10,663 bases of DNA from Spirochaetaceae bacterium (GTDB lineage Bacteria; Spirochaetota; Spirochaetia; SZUA-6; Bin103). Numbering within the stretch: the first letter of the stretch is position 1; each line of letters begins with the position of its first letter. Made by a program: the position numbers and the translations under genes. The stretch is from contig JAPOQV010000639.1 in the NCBI GenBank assembly GCA_026710565.1, positions 1 through 10,663 of the forward strand. The letters run 5' to 3'. This document shows, one piece after another, positions 1-7,169 of the stretch. A model generated the notes under the pieces. The model was given only the letters and a program-made list of their open reading frames with translations, ran no database searches and was not told the origin of the DNA.

Positions 1-954
1 GGTCACGTACCAGTCGAGCAGTCCGTCGTTGTCCACGTCGACAAGCACGCTGCCCATGCCGTTGCCGTCCAGCCCCACCTGCGCCGCGCGGGTCACGTCG
101 GCAAAGGTGCCGTCGCCGTTGTTGTGGTACAGCCGGCTGCTGCGGTAGTCGCCCGCCACCAGCACCTCCGGCCAGCGGTCGCCGTCGACGTCGACGATGT
201 GCGGGGTCAGGCCGTGCAGCTCCGTCTTGAACAGGCGCGCTCGCGGGGTCGCGTTGGCAAAGCGCGGCAATCCGGTGCGCTCGTCGATGCCGTCGTTGCT
301 CAGCAGCAGGCTGCCCTCCGCCCAGGTCAGCCAGGACACCACGAGCAGGTCCAGGTCGCCGTCGCGGTCGTAATCGCCCAGCGCCGCTCCCATGCCCGAG
401 GGCTGGCCGAAGGACGTCGTGTCGGCGCGCGCCTCGCGAGCGATGTTCCGGAAGGTCGGCGTCCCGTCGGCCAGCAGACCGCCCGGCCGCCCGCCCTGAT
501 TCAGCCACAGCAGGTGGTGGCCCGGCATGCTCCACTCGTCGGCCATCGGCCCCAGGCTGGTGACGAAGATGCCCAGCCCCCCGTCCTTGTCGACGCCGCC
601 CACGACCGAGCCGTGCCCGCGGTGCACCTCGGCCACGCCGGCCGCCTCGGCCACCTCCCGGAACGTGCCGTCGCCCCGGTTCAGGTAGAGCCGGTCCGGC
701 GCATCGCCGCCGGTCACCAGGAACAGGTCCTGCAGGCCGTCGCGGTCGAAGTCGCCGGCCGAGCCGCCGCCGGAGAAGGTGAAGAAGCTGTCGATCGCCG
801 GCGCGTGGGGGTGGACGAGGCCGGTGGCCTCCGGGCACAGGGCCGGGTCGGTGGCACAGGTGGCGAGCCGCACCTCGGCGCCCGCCGCGATCGAGACAGC
901 GCTCAGGCACGCCAGAGCGACGGACCGGACGCGCCCCCTCGCCATCCCCTTCAT
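1..954 (-). CDS. Secreted FG-GAP/VCBS repeat protein (ASPIC/CRTAC1-like), 3' end outside window
   Basis: 318 codons are visible from an ATG at 954 to the left edge, with no stop, so the C-terminus is missing. Residues 1-27 form a Sec signal peptide: basic n-region (MKGMARGRVR), hydrophobic core, small-residue cleavage region around SIAAGA/EV. The rest is a run of calcium-binding-loop repeats typical of FG-GAP/VCBS beta-propellers: GDFDRDGLQDLFLV near residue 68, GGVDKDGGLGIFV near 119, GDYDRDGDLDLLVVSW near 193, VDVDGDRWPEVLV near 254 and VDVDNDGLLDWYV near 305. Two blades also carry the RLYxNxGDGTFxxV signature. The family is extracellular or surface-attached; roles range from adhesion to cofactor-enzyme accessory, and none can be assigned here. 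A nearby out-of-frame ATG at 965 reads into a stop after four codons. The gene is divergent from the oxygenase at 999, with 44 bp between the start codons. Confidence 0.88.
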   Translation of the reverse strand, partial: MKGMARGRVRSVALACLSAVSIAAGAEVRLATCATDPALCPEATGLVHPHAPAIDSFFTFSGGGSAGDFDRDGLQDLFLVTGGDAPDRLYLNRGDGTFREVAEAAGVAEVHRGHGSVVGGVDKDGGLGIFVTSLGPMADEWSMPGHHLLWLNQGGRPGGLLADGTPTFRNIAREARADTTSFGQPSGMGAALGDYDRDGDLDLLVVSWLTWAEGSLLLSNDGIDERTGLPRFANATPRARLFKTELHGLTPHIVDVDGDRWPEVLVAGDYRSSRLYHNNGDGTFADVTRAAQVGLDGNGMGSVLVDVDNDGLLDWYVT

Positions 955-998
955 ACCTTGGCCATGTCTTACCCTGGCCATGTCATAATAGCCGCGCC
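955..998. promoter_or_regulatory. Divergent promoter region with a 10-bp direct repeat
   Basis: This 44-bp gap separates two divergent start codons. The only AT-rich hexamers are CATAAT on the plus strand (984-989), about 9 nt before the oxygenase ATG, and TATTAT on the minus strand (985-990), about 30 nt before the propeller-gene ATG. The same patch could serve as -10 in both directions. No convincing -35 was found for either. TGGCCATGTC occurs twice in direct orientation (959-968 and 975-984, 16-bp period), and each copy contains the palindrome TGGCCA, so a regulator could bind here. This is inference from pattern only. Confidence 0.4.
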
Positions 999-1931
999 AT
1001 GGACACCGCCGCGACCGCCGAGCTCACCTATCAGGGCCGACCGCTGCGTGACGACTCGCACACGCCGGGCAGGCTGGCCGTCACCGCGACCGATGCCGGC
1101 GGGGCCGAGTTGCGCGAGCGGCTGGACACCGACGGGTACGTCCTGCTGCGCGATGCGCTGCCGAGGGACGAGGTGCTGGGGGCCGGGCACGAGCTCTACC
1201 GCCGCATCGCGGCGTCCGGCCAGCTCCATCCCGACTATCCGCCCGAGGAGGGGATCGCGGCGCCCGGGCTCTCGGTCCTGGCCGCGCACGACGAGGGCCG
1301 CCACAACCCGCCGCTGGAGCGGGTGGTGTTCGGCGCGCCGATGCTGGCCGTGTTCGAGCGGATTTTCGACGCGCCGGTGCGCCACTTCGACTACATCTGG
1401 GTGCGCGCCAAGTCGCCGGGAGTCGACACCCCTACCCCGCCTCACTACGACATCGTCTTCATGGGCCGCGGCACGCAGAAGCTTCTGACCGGCTGGACGC
1501 CGCTGTGCGACGTGCCGCTGGAGATGGGCGGCCTGATGATCCTGGAAGGCTCGCACCGCCTCACCGAGGTGCAGGAGACCTACGGCCGGATGGACGTCGA
1601 CACCTACTGCTCCGGCACGCCGGAGGCGGATCCGGTCCTGTCCGGCGCGTCACGCTGGGTGGATCGCCACAACGGCGGGCACTTCACCAAGGACGCCACC
1701 TCGCTCCCCGGACGGCTGGGCGGGCGCTGGCTGATGAGCGACTACCGCGCCGGCGATCTGCTGGTCTTCACCATGCACACCATGCACTCGGCCGGCGACA
1801 ACCACACCGGGCGGGTGCGGGTCTCCTCCGACACGCGCTACCAGCGCGCCGGCGAACCGGTGGACGAACGCTGGATCGGCGAGGACCCGGTCGCGCACGG
1901 CGCGGGAGCGAAGCGCGGCCTGATCTGTTAG
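999..1931 (+). CDS. Phytanoyl-CoA dioxygenase (PhyH) family Fe(II)/2-oxoglutarate oxygenase
   Basis: A 310-residue cytosolic enzyme predicted to hydroxylate an unidentified small-molecule or lipid substrate using Fe(II), O2 and 2-oxoglutarate. The facial triad is visible: H149-Y-D151 in PPHYDIVF, and distal H263 in MHSAGDNH. Arg274 in GRVRVSSDTRYQ lies 11 residues after H263; in human PHYH the ligands are H175/D177/H264 with Arg275 binding 2-oxoglutarate, so the spacing matches exactly at the C-terminal site. The GGLMILEGSHR block (177-187) and the DTRYQ strand are also family hallmarks. No signal peptide or membrane segment is seen. The ATG at 999 has no clear Shine-Dalgarno and a CATAAT box ends 9 nt upstream, so the leader is very short. 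The family is often expanded in environmental bacteria, and neither neighbour identifies the substrate. Confidence 0.92.
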   Translation: MDTAATAELTYQGRPLRDDSHTPGRLAVTATDAGGAELRERLDTDGYVLLRDALPRDEVLGAGHELYRRIAASGQLHPDYPPEEGIAAPGLSVLAAHDEGRHNPPLERVVFGAPMLAVFERIFDAPVRHFDYIWVRAKSPGVDTPTPPHYDIVFMGRGTQKLLTGWTPLCDVPLEMGGLMILEGSHRLTEVQETYGRMDVDTYCSGTPEADPVLSGASRWVDRHNGGHFTKDATSLPGRLGGRWLMSDYRAGDLLVFTMHTMHSAGDNHTGRVRVSSDTRYQRAGEPVDERWIGEDPVAHGAGAKRGLIC

Positions 1932-1956
1932 CGCCCCCCTCCTTTGGCGAGGACGC

Positions 1957-1984
1957 TTGAACCTGGCGGGACTATCATCACGTC
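1957..1984 (+). promoter_or_regulatory. Probable leaderless promoter for the transporter operon
   Basis: A TATCAT hexamer at 1973-1978 (TAnnnT-type -10) sits 6 nt upstream of the GTG start at 1985, the spacing expected if transcription begins at or near the start codon. TTGAAC at 1957-1962 resembles a -35 but is only 10 nt from the hexamer, too close for a normal sigma-70 pair. No Shine-Dalgarno lies before the GTG. Together these suggest a leaderless mRNA or a very short 5' UTR. Confidence 0.35.
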
Positions 1985-4240
1985 GTGCGTAGCCTCCGGG
2001 TTGGTACGCGGCTACTGGTCCCGCTGCTCGCGGCCGGCCTCGTCGCCTTCGCGGTGTTGCGGCCGGTTGCGGGCGGCGGGCCGGGTGCGGCTCCGCCACC
2101 CGACCTTGAGGCGCGCCTGCCGTCGCAGGGCGACAACGTCGTGGCCGTGGCCGTGGACCTGTCTGCACGCGGCGGCGACGGGCTGGACCGCGCGAACCTG
2201 AGCGTCATCGCCCGCGTGGACGCGTTCATCCGCGCCCTGGAGGGTGTCCGCGGCTACTCGTCGCCGCTGCGCGCCACCGTGGTCAACGCCACGGTCGACG
2301 ACATCTCGGCGCGCCCGTTCGTGCCGCCGGACCTGGTGGAGACCTACGACGCCGCGACGGCGGAGAACCTCCGCCTTTCCTATCCCCTGTTTCCGGAGAT
2401 CCATCCGTACTGGAGCGCCGACCTTCGCACCGTGGCGTTCTACCTGGAGATGGGGTCACGCCTGCCGCCCGAGGAGCTGGTGGCACGGCTGGAGGAGTTG
2501 CAACGCAGCCTGGAGCAGGAAGACGCAGCCGTCCACTTCACCGGGCTGCGCCCGATCGCCGTCGTGGTCGCCCGGCTGATGACGCGCGACGTGCGCGCCC
2601 TGCTGCCCTTCGCGGGCGTGCTGATCGCCGCGGTCTTCCTGCTGACGTTCGGTACCGCGCGCGGCGTGCTGCTGGCCCTGACCGCGACCGCCGCCGCGGC
2701 CGGGATCGGATACGCGGTGTTCGCGCTCCTGGACGCGGCCGCCACCCCTCTCCTGGTCCTGCTGCCGGTGCTCGCCGGCGGCCTGCTCAGCGACTACGCC
2801 ATTCACTCAGGCTACCACCTGGGCTCCGTCGGAGACGGTTCGCCGCACGCCACCCGCGCCTACCTGGGGCTGCCGCTGGCGCTGACGGCGGCCACCACCG
2901 TGATCGGTTTCCTCAGCCTGGTCGGCCTGGGCAGCGGCGCCCACCTGTTCGTCGGCGTGACGGTCAGCGCGGGGGCGGTGGCTGCGCTGCTGCTGGCGCT
3001 CTGGTGGGCTCCGGCGTTCGGCCCCGTCCGCGGCAGCGCGCTCCGCGTGCCGCGCCTGACCACCCGGCGCATCCGCCGTGTGCTGGTGATCGTGCTTCTG
3101 GCGCTCGCCCGCCATCGCGGCGCGGCAGCATTGATCCTGGCCGTGATCGCCGGACTGGCGGCGCTGAATCTGCCCCGGCTCCGCCCGGAGCCGTATCCGC
3201 TCCACCAGCTCCCGGAAGCGTCGACGATCGTGCAGGCCGAGCGGATCTTCAACGGGAAGTTCGCCGGCACCGTGCCGTTCGCGATCGAGCTCGACGCCGG
3301 GGAGCCGGGCGCGTTCGTGCGGCGCGCACCGCTGGAATGGCTCGCGGGCGTCCACGGGGCGCTGGCCGGGAGCGGCGCGGTGGGTCATCACCAGTCGCTG
3401 CTGACCGTGGTCGAGCGCATCAACTCCTACTTCACCGACGGCCAACCGTCCTCCCGGCGGCTGCCGGACGAACCCGACCCCGCCGCCTTCGAGCGGCTGG
3501 TCTCGCAGTACCTGCTGTTTTTCGCCGCCTCGGCCAATCCGGCCGCCTACGACGCGCTCACCGACGCGGACTTCAGCATGGCGCGCGTGCACGGCATCCT
3601 CCGCTACCGCGACTTCGAGACGCTGATCGGTTTCCGCGACCTGGTCGACGCGCTCCGCGCCGAGCTGCCCGACGGATGGACGCTGCGCGTCACGGGGCCG
3701 GTGCAGGACCTGCTCGGTCACGCCGCGCGGCTGCGCAACGGCTGGCTGCGCACCTTCGGCAGCGGCGCGCTGCTCATCTTCCTGACGGTGCTGGCGGCAT
3801 TCCGGGACCTGAGGCTCGCCGCGCTCAGCCTGCTGCCGCCCTGCGTGGTCCTGCTTGCCGTGGCCGGGGCCGCGCCCCTGTTCGGCGTCCACCTCGACGA
3901 TTACACCGTGATCGCGATCGCCGTCACCCTTGGCCTCACCGTCGACTACACCATCCACGTGATCAATGCACTGCGCCGCTCGACGGCCGCGGCGTGGCGC
4001 CGGGAGGCCGGCGCCACCGCCGGGATCCGGCTTGCGATCGCCGTCGCGCGCGGCAGCGGCGTGCCGGTGTTCATGAGCTTCCTGACCTCCGTCGTCGCCT
4101 TCCTGAGCCTGGCGCTCTCCTCGTTCGCGGGCGCCGTCCACTTCGGTATGATGATCGCGGCCGCCATCGCGGGCGCCTTCGTCCTGAGCCTGTTCATCGC
4201 GACGTGGGAGTTGCCCGCACGCCAAGGGAGGAACCGCTGA
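1985..4240 (+). CDS. RND-superfamily (MMPL-type) transporter
   Basis: A 751-residue inner-membrane protein with the two-fold RND layout: a first membrane segment (about 8-26), a long periplasmic loop (about 40-200), five hydrophobic segments (about 204-345), a membrane segment (about 377-396), a second periplasmic loop (about 400-585), then five more (about 592-740), giving roughly 12 helices. The paired intramembrane acidic motifs of MMPL proteins are present in both halves: D270-Y271 (LLSDYAIH) and D654-Y655 (LTVDYTIH), matching the Asp-Tyr proton-relay pairs known in MmpL3. At 751 residues it is shorter than drug-efflux HAE1 pumps (about 1000+) and fits the lipid/hopanoid-exporter branch. 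The start is GTG; no better upstream start was found. The stop overlaps the next gene's start. Cargo is unknown, but the downstream LolA-like and barrel genes point to transport of a lipid or hydrophobic molecule to the outer membrane. Confidence 0.92.
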   Translation: MRSLRVGTRLLVPLLAAGLVAFAVLRPVAGGGPGAAPPPDLEARLPSQGDNVVAVAVDLSARGGDGLDRANLSVIARVDAFIRALEGVRGYSSPLRATVVNATVDDISARPFVPPDLVETYDAATAENLRLSYPLFPEIHPYWSADLRTVAFYLEMGSRLPPEELVARLEELQRSLEQEDAAVHFTGLRPIAVVVARLMTRDVRALLPFAGVLIAAVFLLTFGTARGVLLALTATAAAAGIGYAVFALLDAAATPLLVLLPVLAGGLLSDYAIHSGYHLGSVGDGSPHATRAYLGLPLALTAATTVIGFLSLVGLGSGAHLFVGVTVSAGAVAALLLALWWAPAFGPVRGSALRVPRLTTRRIRRVLVIVLLALARHRGAAALILAVIAGLAALNLPRLRPEPYPLHQLPEASTIVQAERIFNGKFAGTVPFAIELDAGEPGAFVRRAPLEWLAGVHGALAGSGAVGHHQSLLTVVERINSYFTDGQPSSRRLPDEPDPAAFERLVSQYLLFFAASANPAAYDALTDADFSMARVHGILRYRDFETLIGFRDLVDALRAELPDGWTLRVTGPVQDLLGHAARLRNGWLRTFGSGALLIFLTVLAAFRDLRLAALSLLPPCVVLLAVAGAAPLFGVHLDDYTVIAIAVTLGLTVDYTIHVINALRRSTAAAWRREAGATAGIRLAIAVARGSGVPVFMSFLTSVVAFLSLALSSFAGAVHFGMMIAAAIAGAFVLSLFIATWELPARQGRNR
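4224..4239 (+). promoter_or_regulatory. Strong Shine-Dalgarno that selects a CTG start
   Basis: AAGGGAGGAA at 4224-4233 lies inside the end of the transporter gene. Its GGAGG core (4227-4231) is 5 nt upstream of CTG at 4237-4239. That CTG overlaps the transporter's TGA (4238-4240) as CTGA, the same geometry as an ATGA coupling junction. No ATG, GTG or TTG lies at a suitable distance; the nearest alternative, GTG at 4204, has no purine-rich site before it. Confidence 0.6.
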
Positions 4241-5043
4241 ACGCCCGCCGCCTGCTCGCGCCGATCCCGATCCCGCTGACGCTGACGCTCGCCGCGTTGC
4301 TGGCGATGGCGGCGCCGCTGTCCGCCCAGGACGTCGAACAGATCCTCGAACGATCCGGCGCCCTGAGCCGGATCGAAAACCTGAGCGGCGAGCTGACCCT
4401 GACGGTCGTCTCCCCCGGCGGAGACCGGCGCGTGACGCGCGTCACCGCGTACCAGAAGCGGCGTTCCCCGGAACGTGAGGACCGGCTGTTCGTGTTCACC
4501 TTCCCGCCCAACGTGCGCGGCACCGCGCTGCTGGTGCACTCCAACATCAACCGCGGGGACGACAGCATGTGGCTCTACCTTCCCGCCGTGGGAAGGATCA
4601 AGCGGGTCGACCTGAGCACCGCCGGCGGCGGCTACTTCATGGGCAGCGACTTCACGTTCCGGGACCTGATCAGCCGCGACGACGCGGAGTACGTCCACAC
4701 CCTGCTGGAAGATGCACCCGGCAGCGACGAGCACCACGTCCTCGACGTGCGCGGCAGGACGCCGGAGTTGCAGCGCGAGTTCGGCTACTCGCGCGAGGAG
4801 CACTACATCCGCAGGGACGACTTCGTCAACGAGCGGATCCTCTTCTACGACCTGGCCGGCGACCTGCTCAAGGAGCTCACGGTGCTGGAGCTGTATCGGG
4901 AGGACGGACTGGTCTACCCGTCACGGGCGCGCATGCACAACCACCAGACCGGGCACGTTTCGGAGATCGTCGCCGAGCGGCTGTCGTTCACGGACGACAT
5001 CCCCGACCGCTACTTCACGCACCGTTACCTGCAACGCCAATGA
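4237..5043 (+). CDS. Periplasmic LolA-like outer-membrane lipoprotein-sorting family protein (TP0789 type)
   Basis: 268 residues if started at the CTG (4237), the start favoured by the strong ribosome-binding site and by the complete signal peptide it yields: MNARR, a hydrophobic run to about residue 26, and cleavage after PLSA/QD at 30. The mature part resembles the LolA-like/TP0789 family of periplasmic lipid-binding half-barrels: RVTAYQKR (about 68-75), FVFTFPPNVRGTALLV (85-100), the diagnostic MWLYLPAVGRIKRV (111-124) and GGYFMGSDFTFRDL (131-144). The family is thought to carry lipid-like molecules across the periplasm and is often encoded beside MMPL/RND transporters. GTG at 4204 would add 11 residues (VGVARTPREEP) ahead of the signal; a later ATG near 4303 would remove it. 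The stop overlaps the barrel gene by 4 nt, implying translational coupling. Family confidence is high; start confidence is moderate. Confidence 0.86.
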   Translation: MNARRLLAPIPIPLTLTLAALLAMAAPLSAQDVEQILERSGALSRIENLSGELTLTVVSPGGDRRVTRVTAYQKRRSPEREDRLFVFTFPPNVRGTALLVHSNINRGDDSMWLYLPAVGRIKRVDLSTAGGGYFMGSDFTFRDLISRDDAEYVHTLLEDAPGSDEHHVLDVRGRTPELQREFGYSREEHYIRRDDFVNERILFYDLAGDLLKELTVLELYREDGLVYPSRARMHNHQTGHVSEIVAERLSFTDDIPDRYFTHRYLQRQ

Positions 5044-6467
5044 GGCGACGATCCGTTCGAGGCGGAGTGCGCCTGACCGCCCTGCTCGCGGCGCTGGTCC
5101 TGACGGCCCTGCACGCCGGCGCGGAGGAGTGGGACCTCACGCTGGGCGGATTCCTGAAGCTCGACCACTACGGCCTGGTGGCCGAGGAGCGGCTCTACAC
5201 CAACGAGCGGGTCCGCCTGACCGCCGCCGCGCAGGTGGAGGCGGTCAACGCCACCGGCGACCTGGCCGCGTTCGCCGAGCTCCACGCCTTCGCCCAGATC
5301 GGCGAACACGTCGCGGTGCCGGAGACGGCTGTCGAGCGGCGCTTCGGCGAGGTGACCGTGATCGACCCCGAGTTCATCGTCCGCCAAGCCTTCGTGACGC
5401 TGCGCACCGATGCCTTCGACGTCGACGTGGGCCAGAAGTTCGTGCACTGGGGCAAGGTGGACCTGCTGAGCCCCCTGGACGTGGTCAACCACACCAACAC
5501 CGCGACCCTGGGACTCGGCGACGCCTTCGAGAGCCCGCTGGCCGACCCCATGGTCCACGCGACCGCCTACCTGGACGACGCGTTCAGCCTGGAGCTGGTC
5601 TACGTGCCGTTCCTGGCCCCCGACCTGATCGGCATCGCCGAGCTGGACTTCGACCTGAGCTTCCTCAACTACGACATCGACGCACGGTTCGAGAACCCGC
5701 GGGTGGCCCTGTTCTCGGAATGGGCGCACTCCGTGCACGCGGCCCTGTCCTACACGTCGTTCGCCGTGGACGCGCAGGTCACCTACTCGTTCTTCCGCGA
5801 TCAGACACCGGACTTCGACCTGAGCGGCGTTCGGGAGACGAGCCGCGCGGTGGGGGACGAAACGCACTACTCTATCAGGGGCGTCGTCGTGCCGGGCTAC
5901 AACCGCGCCCACAACTTCGGCGTCGGCGCCAGCGCGGCCCTGGCCGGGTTCGTGCTGTCAGCCGACGCCGGCCTCAAGCTGACCGACAACGTGGACGGTA
6001 CCCGCATCGACGTCAAGAAGCCGGAAGTCCTCTACGCCGTGCAGGCGGACCGCGCCGTCTCCATCGGCCAACAGCCGTTCAACGTCTCGGCCGGCGTGTA
6101 TCACCGCCTGATCCTGCATCCCGACGCGGAGTTCAAGTCGAAGTACAGCCCGCTCGTGGAGAACGTCGTGGCCGCGCTCCGCGACTTCTACCTGCTGCAG
6201 GAGGATCCGTCCACCGTCTACGTGGTGGGCCGAGCCGACACCAGCCTGTTCCGGGAAGCGCTGAACGTCGGCGTGATCGGCGCGTGGGGGATCACCGAGC
6301 GGGCGCTGCACCTGGCGCCGCGCGCCGGGTTGCGGCTGAGCGACCACGTTTCGGCCGCCGTCGGCGCCAACCTCTGGTTCGAGTGGGCGCCCGGCATCGC
6401 CTCCGGCCTGCTGGGCCGGGACGCCGCCAAGGACAACGTGTTCGCGCAACTCGTCGTGCGCTACTGA
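5040..6467 (+). CDS. Outer-membrane beta-barrel (porin-like) protein of the transporter operon
   Basis: 475 residues from the ATG at 5040, which overlaps the previous stop (ATGA). A Sec signal peptide covers residues 1-28 (MRRRSVRGG, hydrophobic core, cleavage near HAGA/EE). The mature protein opens with a WDLTLGGFLKLDHYG strand and continues as alternating amphipathic strands rich in Tyr, Phe and Val (for example DVDVGQKFVHWG, FSLELVYVPF, VHAALSYTSFAV). It ends in FAQLVVRY, a classic terminal strand with a C-terminal aromatic residue, the BAM recognition signal. It resembles DUF1302/porin-type barrels that accompany RND plus LolA-like genes, but no family can be fixed by eye. Its probable role is the outer-membrane acceptor or channel for the operon's cargo. 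The gene ends 6 bp before the stop of a convergent gene, leaving no room for a dedicated terminator. Its last ~78 bp recur as two decayed copies downstream. Confidence 0.8.
   Translation: MRRRSVRGGVRLTALLAALVLTALHAGAEEWDLTLGGFLKLDHYGLVAEERLYTNERVRLTAAAQVEAVNATGDLAAFAELHAFAQIGEHVAVPETAVERRFGEVTVIDPEFIVRQAFVTLRTDAFDVDVGQKFVHWGKVDLLSPLDVVNHTNTATLGLGDAFESPLADPMVHATAYLDDAFSLELVYVPFLAPDLIGIAELDFDLSFLNYDIDARFENPRVALFSEWAHSVHAALSYTSFAVDAQVTYSFFRDQTPDFDLSGVRETSRAVGDETHYSIRGVVVPGYNRAHNFGVGASAALAGFVLSADAGLKLTDNVDGTRIDVKKPEVLYAVQADRAVSIGQQPFNVSAGVYHRLILHPDAEFKSKYSPLVENVVAALRDFYLLQEDPSTVYVVGRADTSLFREALNVGVIGAWGITERALHLAPRAGLRLSDHVSAAVGANLWFEWAPGIASGLLGRDAAKDNVFAQLVVRY
6390..6467 (+). repeat. Barrel 3'-tail repeat, intact coding copy (copy 1 of 3)
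   Basis: This segment codes the last 25 residues of the barrel (PGIASGL through FAQLVVRY) plus the TGA. It is the only copy with an open frame and stop. It can form an imperfect hairpin (6393-6403 and 6405-6408 with 6414-6428) carrying three mismatches, a G-T pair and a bulged C. The two other copies match at about 82-85% over their aligned parts, and all three directly abut the 3' end of a minus-strand exported-protein gene. Confidence 0.75.
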
Positions 6468-6473
6468 CGCCGG

Positions 6474-7034
6474 CTACGAGGACGCGCAGGGCGCCCCCTT
6501 GCAGGCGGTCACTTCCATGACGCCGGGCAGATTGAGCAGCCCAGGCAGGAACGACCCCGAAATGGTCACCCTGTCGAGGTTCGCCGGGTCGACCATGAGC
6601 ATCGCGGTGGAGTCAGCTTGAAGCGCTTCTGCCGCTGCCACCACCGCATCCGCGATCGCCCTCTGGGCAGAGTCGGGTTCCACGGTGACGGCAGACGTAG
6701 GGGGATCGAGGAGAGCAAAAGACGCGCTCCCGTCGGCGCCGATCATGTAGGTTCCGGTCACCTCGAACTTGGTGATCCCCGGCGTCATGAAGAGCGTGAA
6801 CGGCGTGTCGCTGTCGTCACCCAGCGCCAGCGTGAATTTCGTCGCGGTCAAGACCAACCGCGCGTCCGGTGGCACGGGCACGCCGTCGCCAGGAACGGGA
6901 TCGTCGAAGTACCACGTGCCGTGGTGGGGCAACTCGGCCGGCACGTCGCCCGTGCCGGTCATGTCGTCGCAGCCGCTCAGCACCAGCGTAATCGCCGCGA
7001 CCGAGACCGCGAGCAACGGTACCTTCCCCGTCAT
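6474..7034 (-). CDS. Lipoprotein with an unrecognised mature domain
   Basis: 186 residues from the ATG at 7034, chosen because it starts a lipoprotein signal (MTGKVPLL, hydrophobic core, lipobox LSGC with Cys22) and has GAGGGA just upstream; a longer frame to 7169 would bury the signal behind 45 residues and overlap the next gene. The mature region begins DDMTGTGD, followed by a beta-rich stretch (HGTWYFDDP, ARLVLTATKFTLALGDD, FEVTGTYMIGADGSASFAL), a short Ala-rich helix (AIADAVVAAAEALQAD) and a tail with two Cys (TACKGAPC). The GTWYF...TGTY pattern vaguely recalls lipocalin-like small lipoproteins, but this is a guess. Its leader resembles that of the gene ending at 7810 (LVLSGC followed by T-x-D-x-P), yet its mature part is unlike the WWN-domain proteins. 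It is convergent with the barrel gene, 6 bp between stops. Confidence 0.78.
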   Translation of the reverse strand: MTGKVPLLAVSVAAITLVLSGCDDMTGTGDVPAELPHHGTWYFDDPVPGDGVPVPPDARLVLTATKFTLALGDDSDTPFTLFMTPGITKFEVTGTYMIGADGSASFALLDPPTSAVTVEPDSAQRAIADAVVAAAEALQADSTAMLMVDPANLDRVTISGSFLPGLLNLPGVMEVTACKGAPCASS

Positions 7035-7095
7035 CGATTCCCTCACGGGACGATGAACGCTACGGAACATGCCTGCAACCCGACATCCGGGGAAG

Positions 7096-7169
7096 CCCGG
7101 CGTCGCCTCCGGCATGTCGGCCGAGACGACGCCAGGGACACCGTGCTCGCGCAAAGCGCGGCGCGTCAC
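7096..7169 (+). pseudogene. Decayed copy of the barrel 3' tail (copy 2 of 3)
   Basis: Aligned with 6390-6449, the first ~60 bp match at about 51 of 60 positions with one deleted base, and the last ~15 bp drift. Allowing for the frameshift it reads PGVASGM then GRDDARDTVLAQ, against PGIASGL and GRDAAKDNVFAQ in the barrel, so the similarity is at protein level too. No start, signal or upstream barrel sequence is present; only the tail exists. It lies between the promoter of the lipoprotein gene (start 7034) and the stop of the secreted-domain gene (7166), overlapping that stop by a few bases. Confidence 0.6.
7099..7133. repeat. Hairpin within decayed tail copy 2
   Basis: Left arm GGCGTCGCCTC (7099-7109) and GGC (7111-7113) pair with GCC (7120-7122) and GAGACGACGCC (7123-7133). 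There are 13 pairs, one C-A mismatch, a bulged C at 7110 and a 6-nt loop. T7103-A7129 replaces the A-T pair at the same position in the other decayed copy. No T-run follows on either strand, so it is not a standard intrinsic terminator. Confidence 0.55.

Noticed and set aside
124..1488. Long plus-strand open frame (454 codons) over the propeller gene and the start of the oxygenase gene
   Set aside because: It is antisense to the FG-GAP gene, crosses two well-supported genes, and its product is Arg/Ala/Gln-rich low-complexity sequence typical of spurious frames in high-GC DNA.
2807..4225. Long minus-strand open frame (472 codons) opposite the RND gene
   Set aside because: The product is rich in Arg, Gln, Gly and His with no hydrophobic pattern or motif; it mirrors the codon structure of the transporter.
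3004..4236. N-terminal extension of the LolA-like reading frame back to 3004
   Set aside because: This upstream part is the shadow of the RND gene in another frame (Arg/Ala-rich). The signal peptide and Shine-Dalgarno place the true start at 4237.
7035..7169. N-terminal extension of the lipoprotein gene to 7169
   Set aside because: It would put 45 residues before a clear lipoprotein signal, and the extra sequence is the antisense of the promoter and decayed tail.
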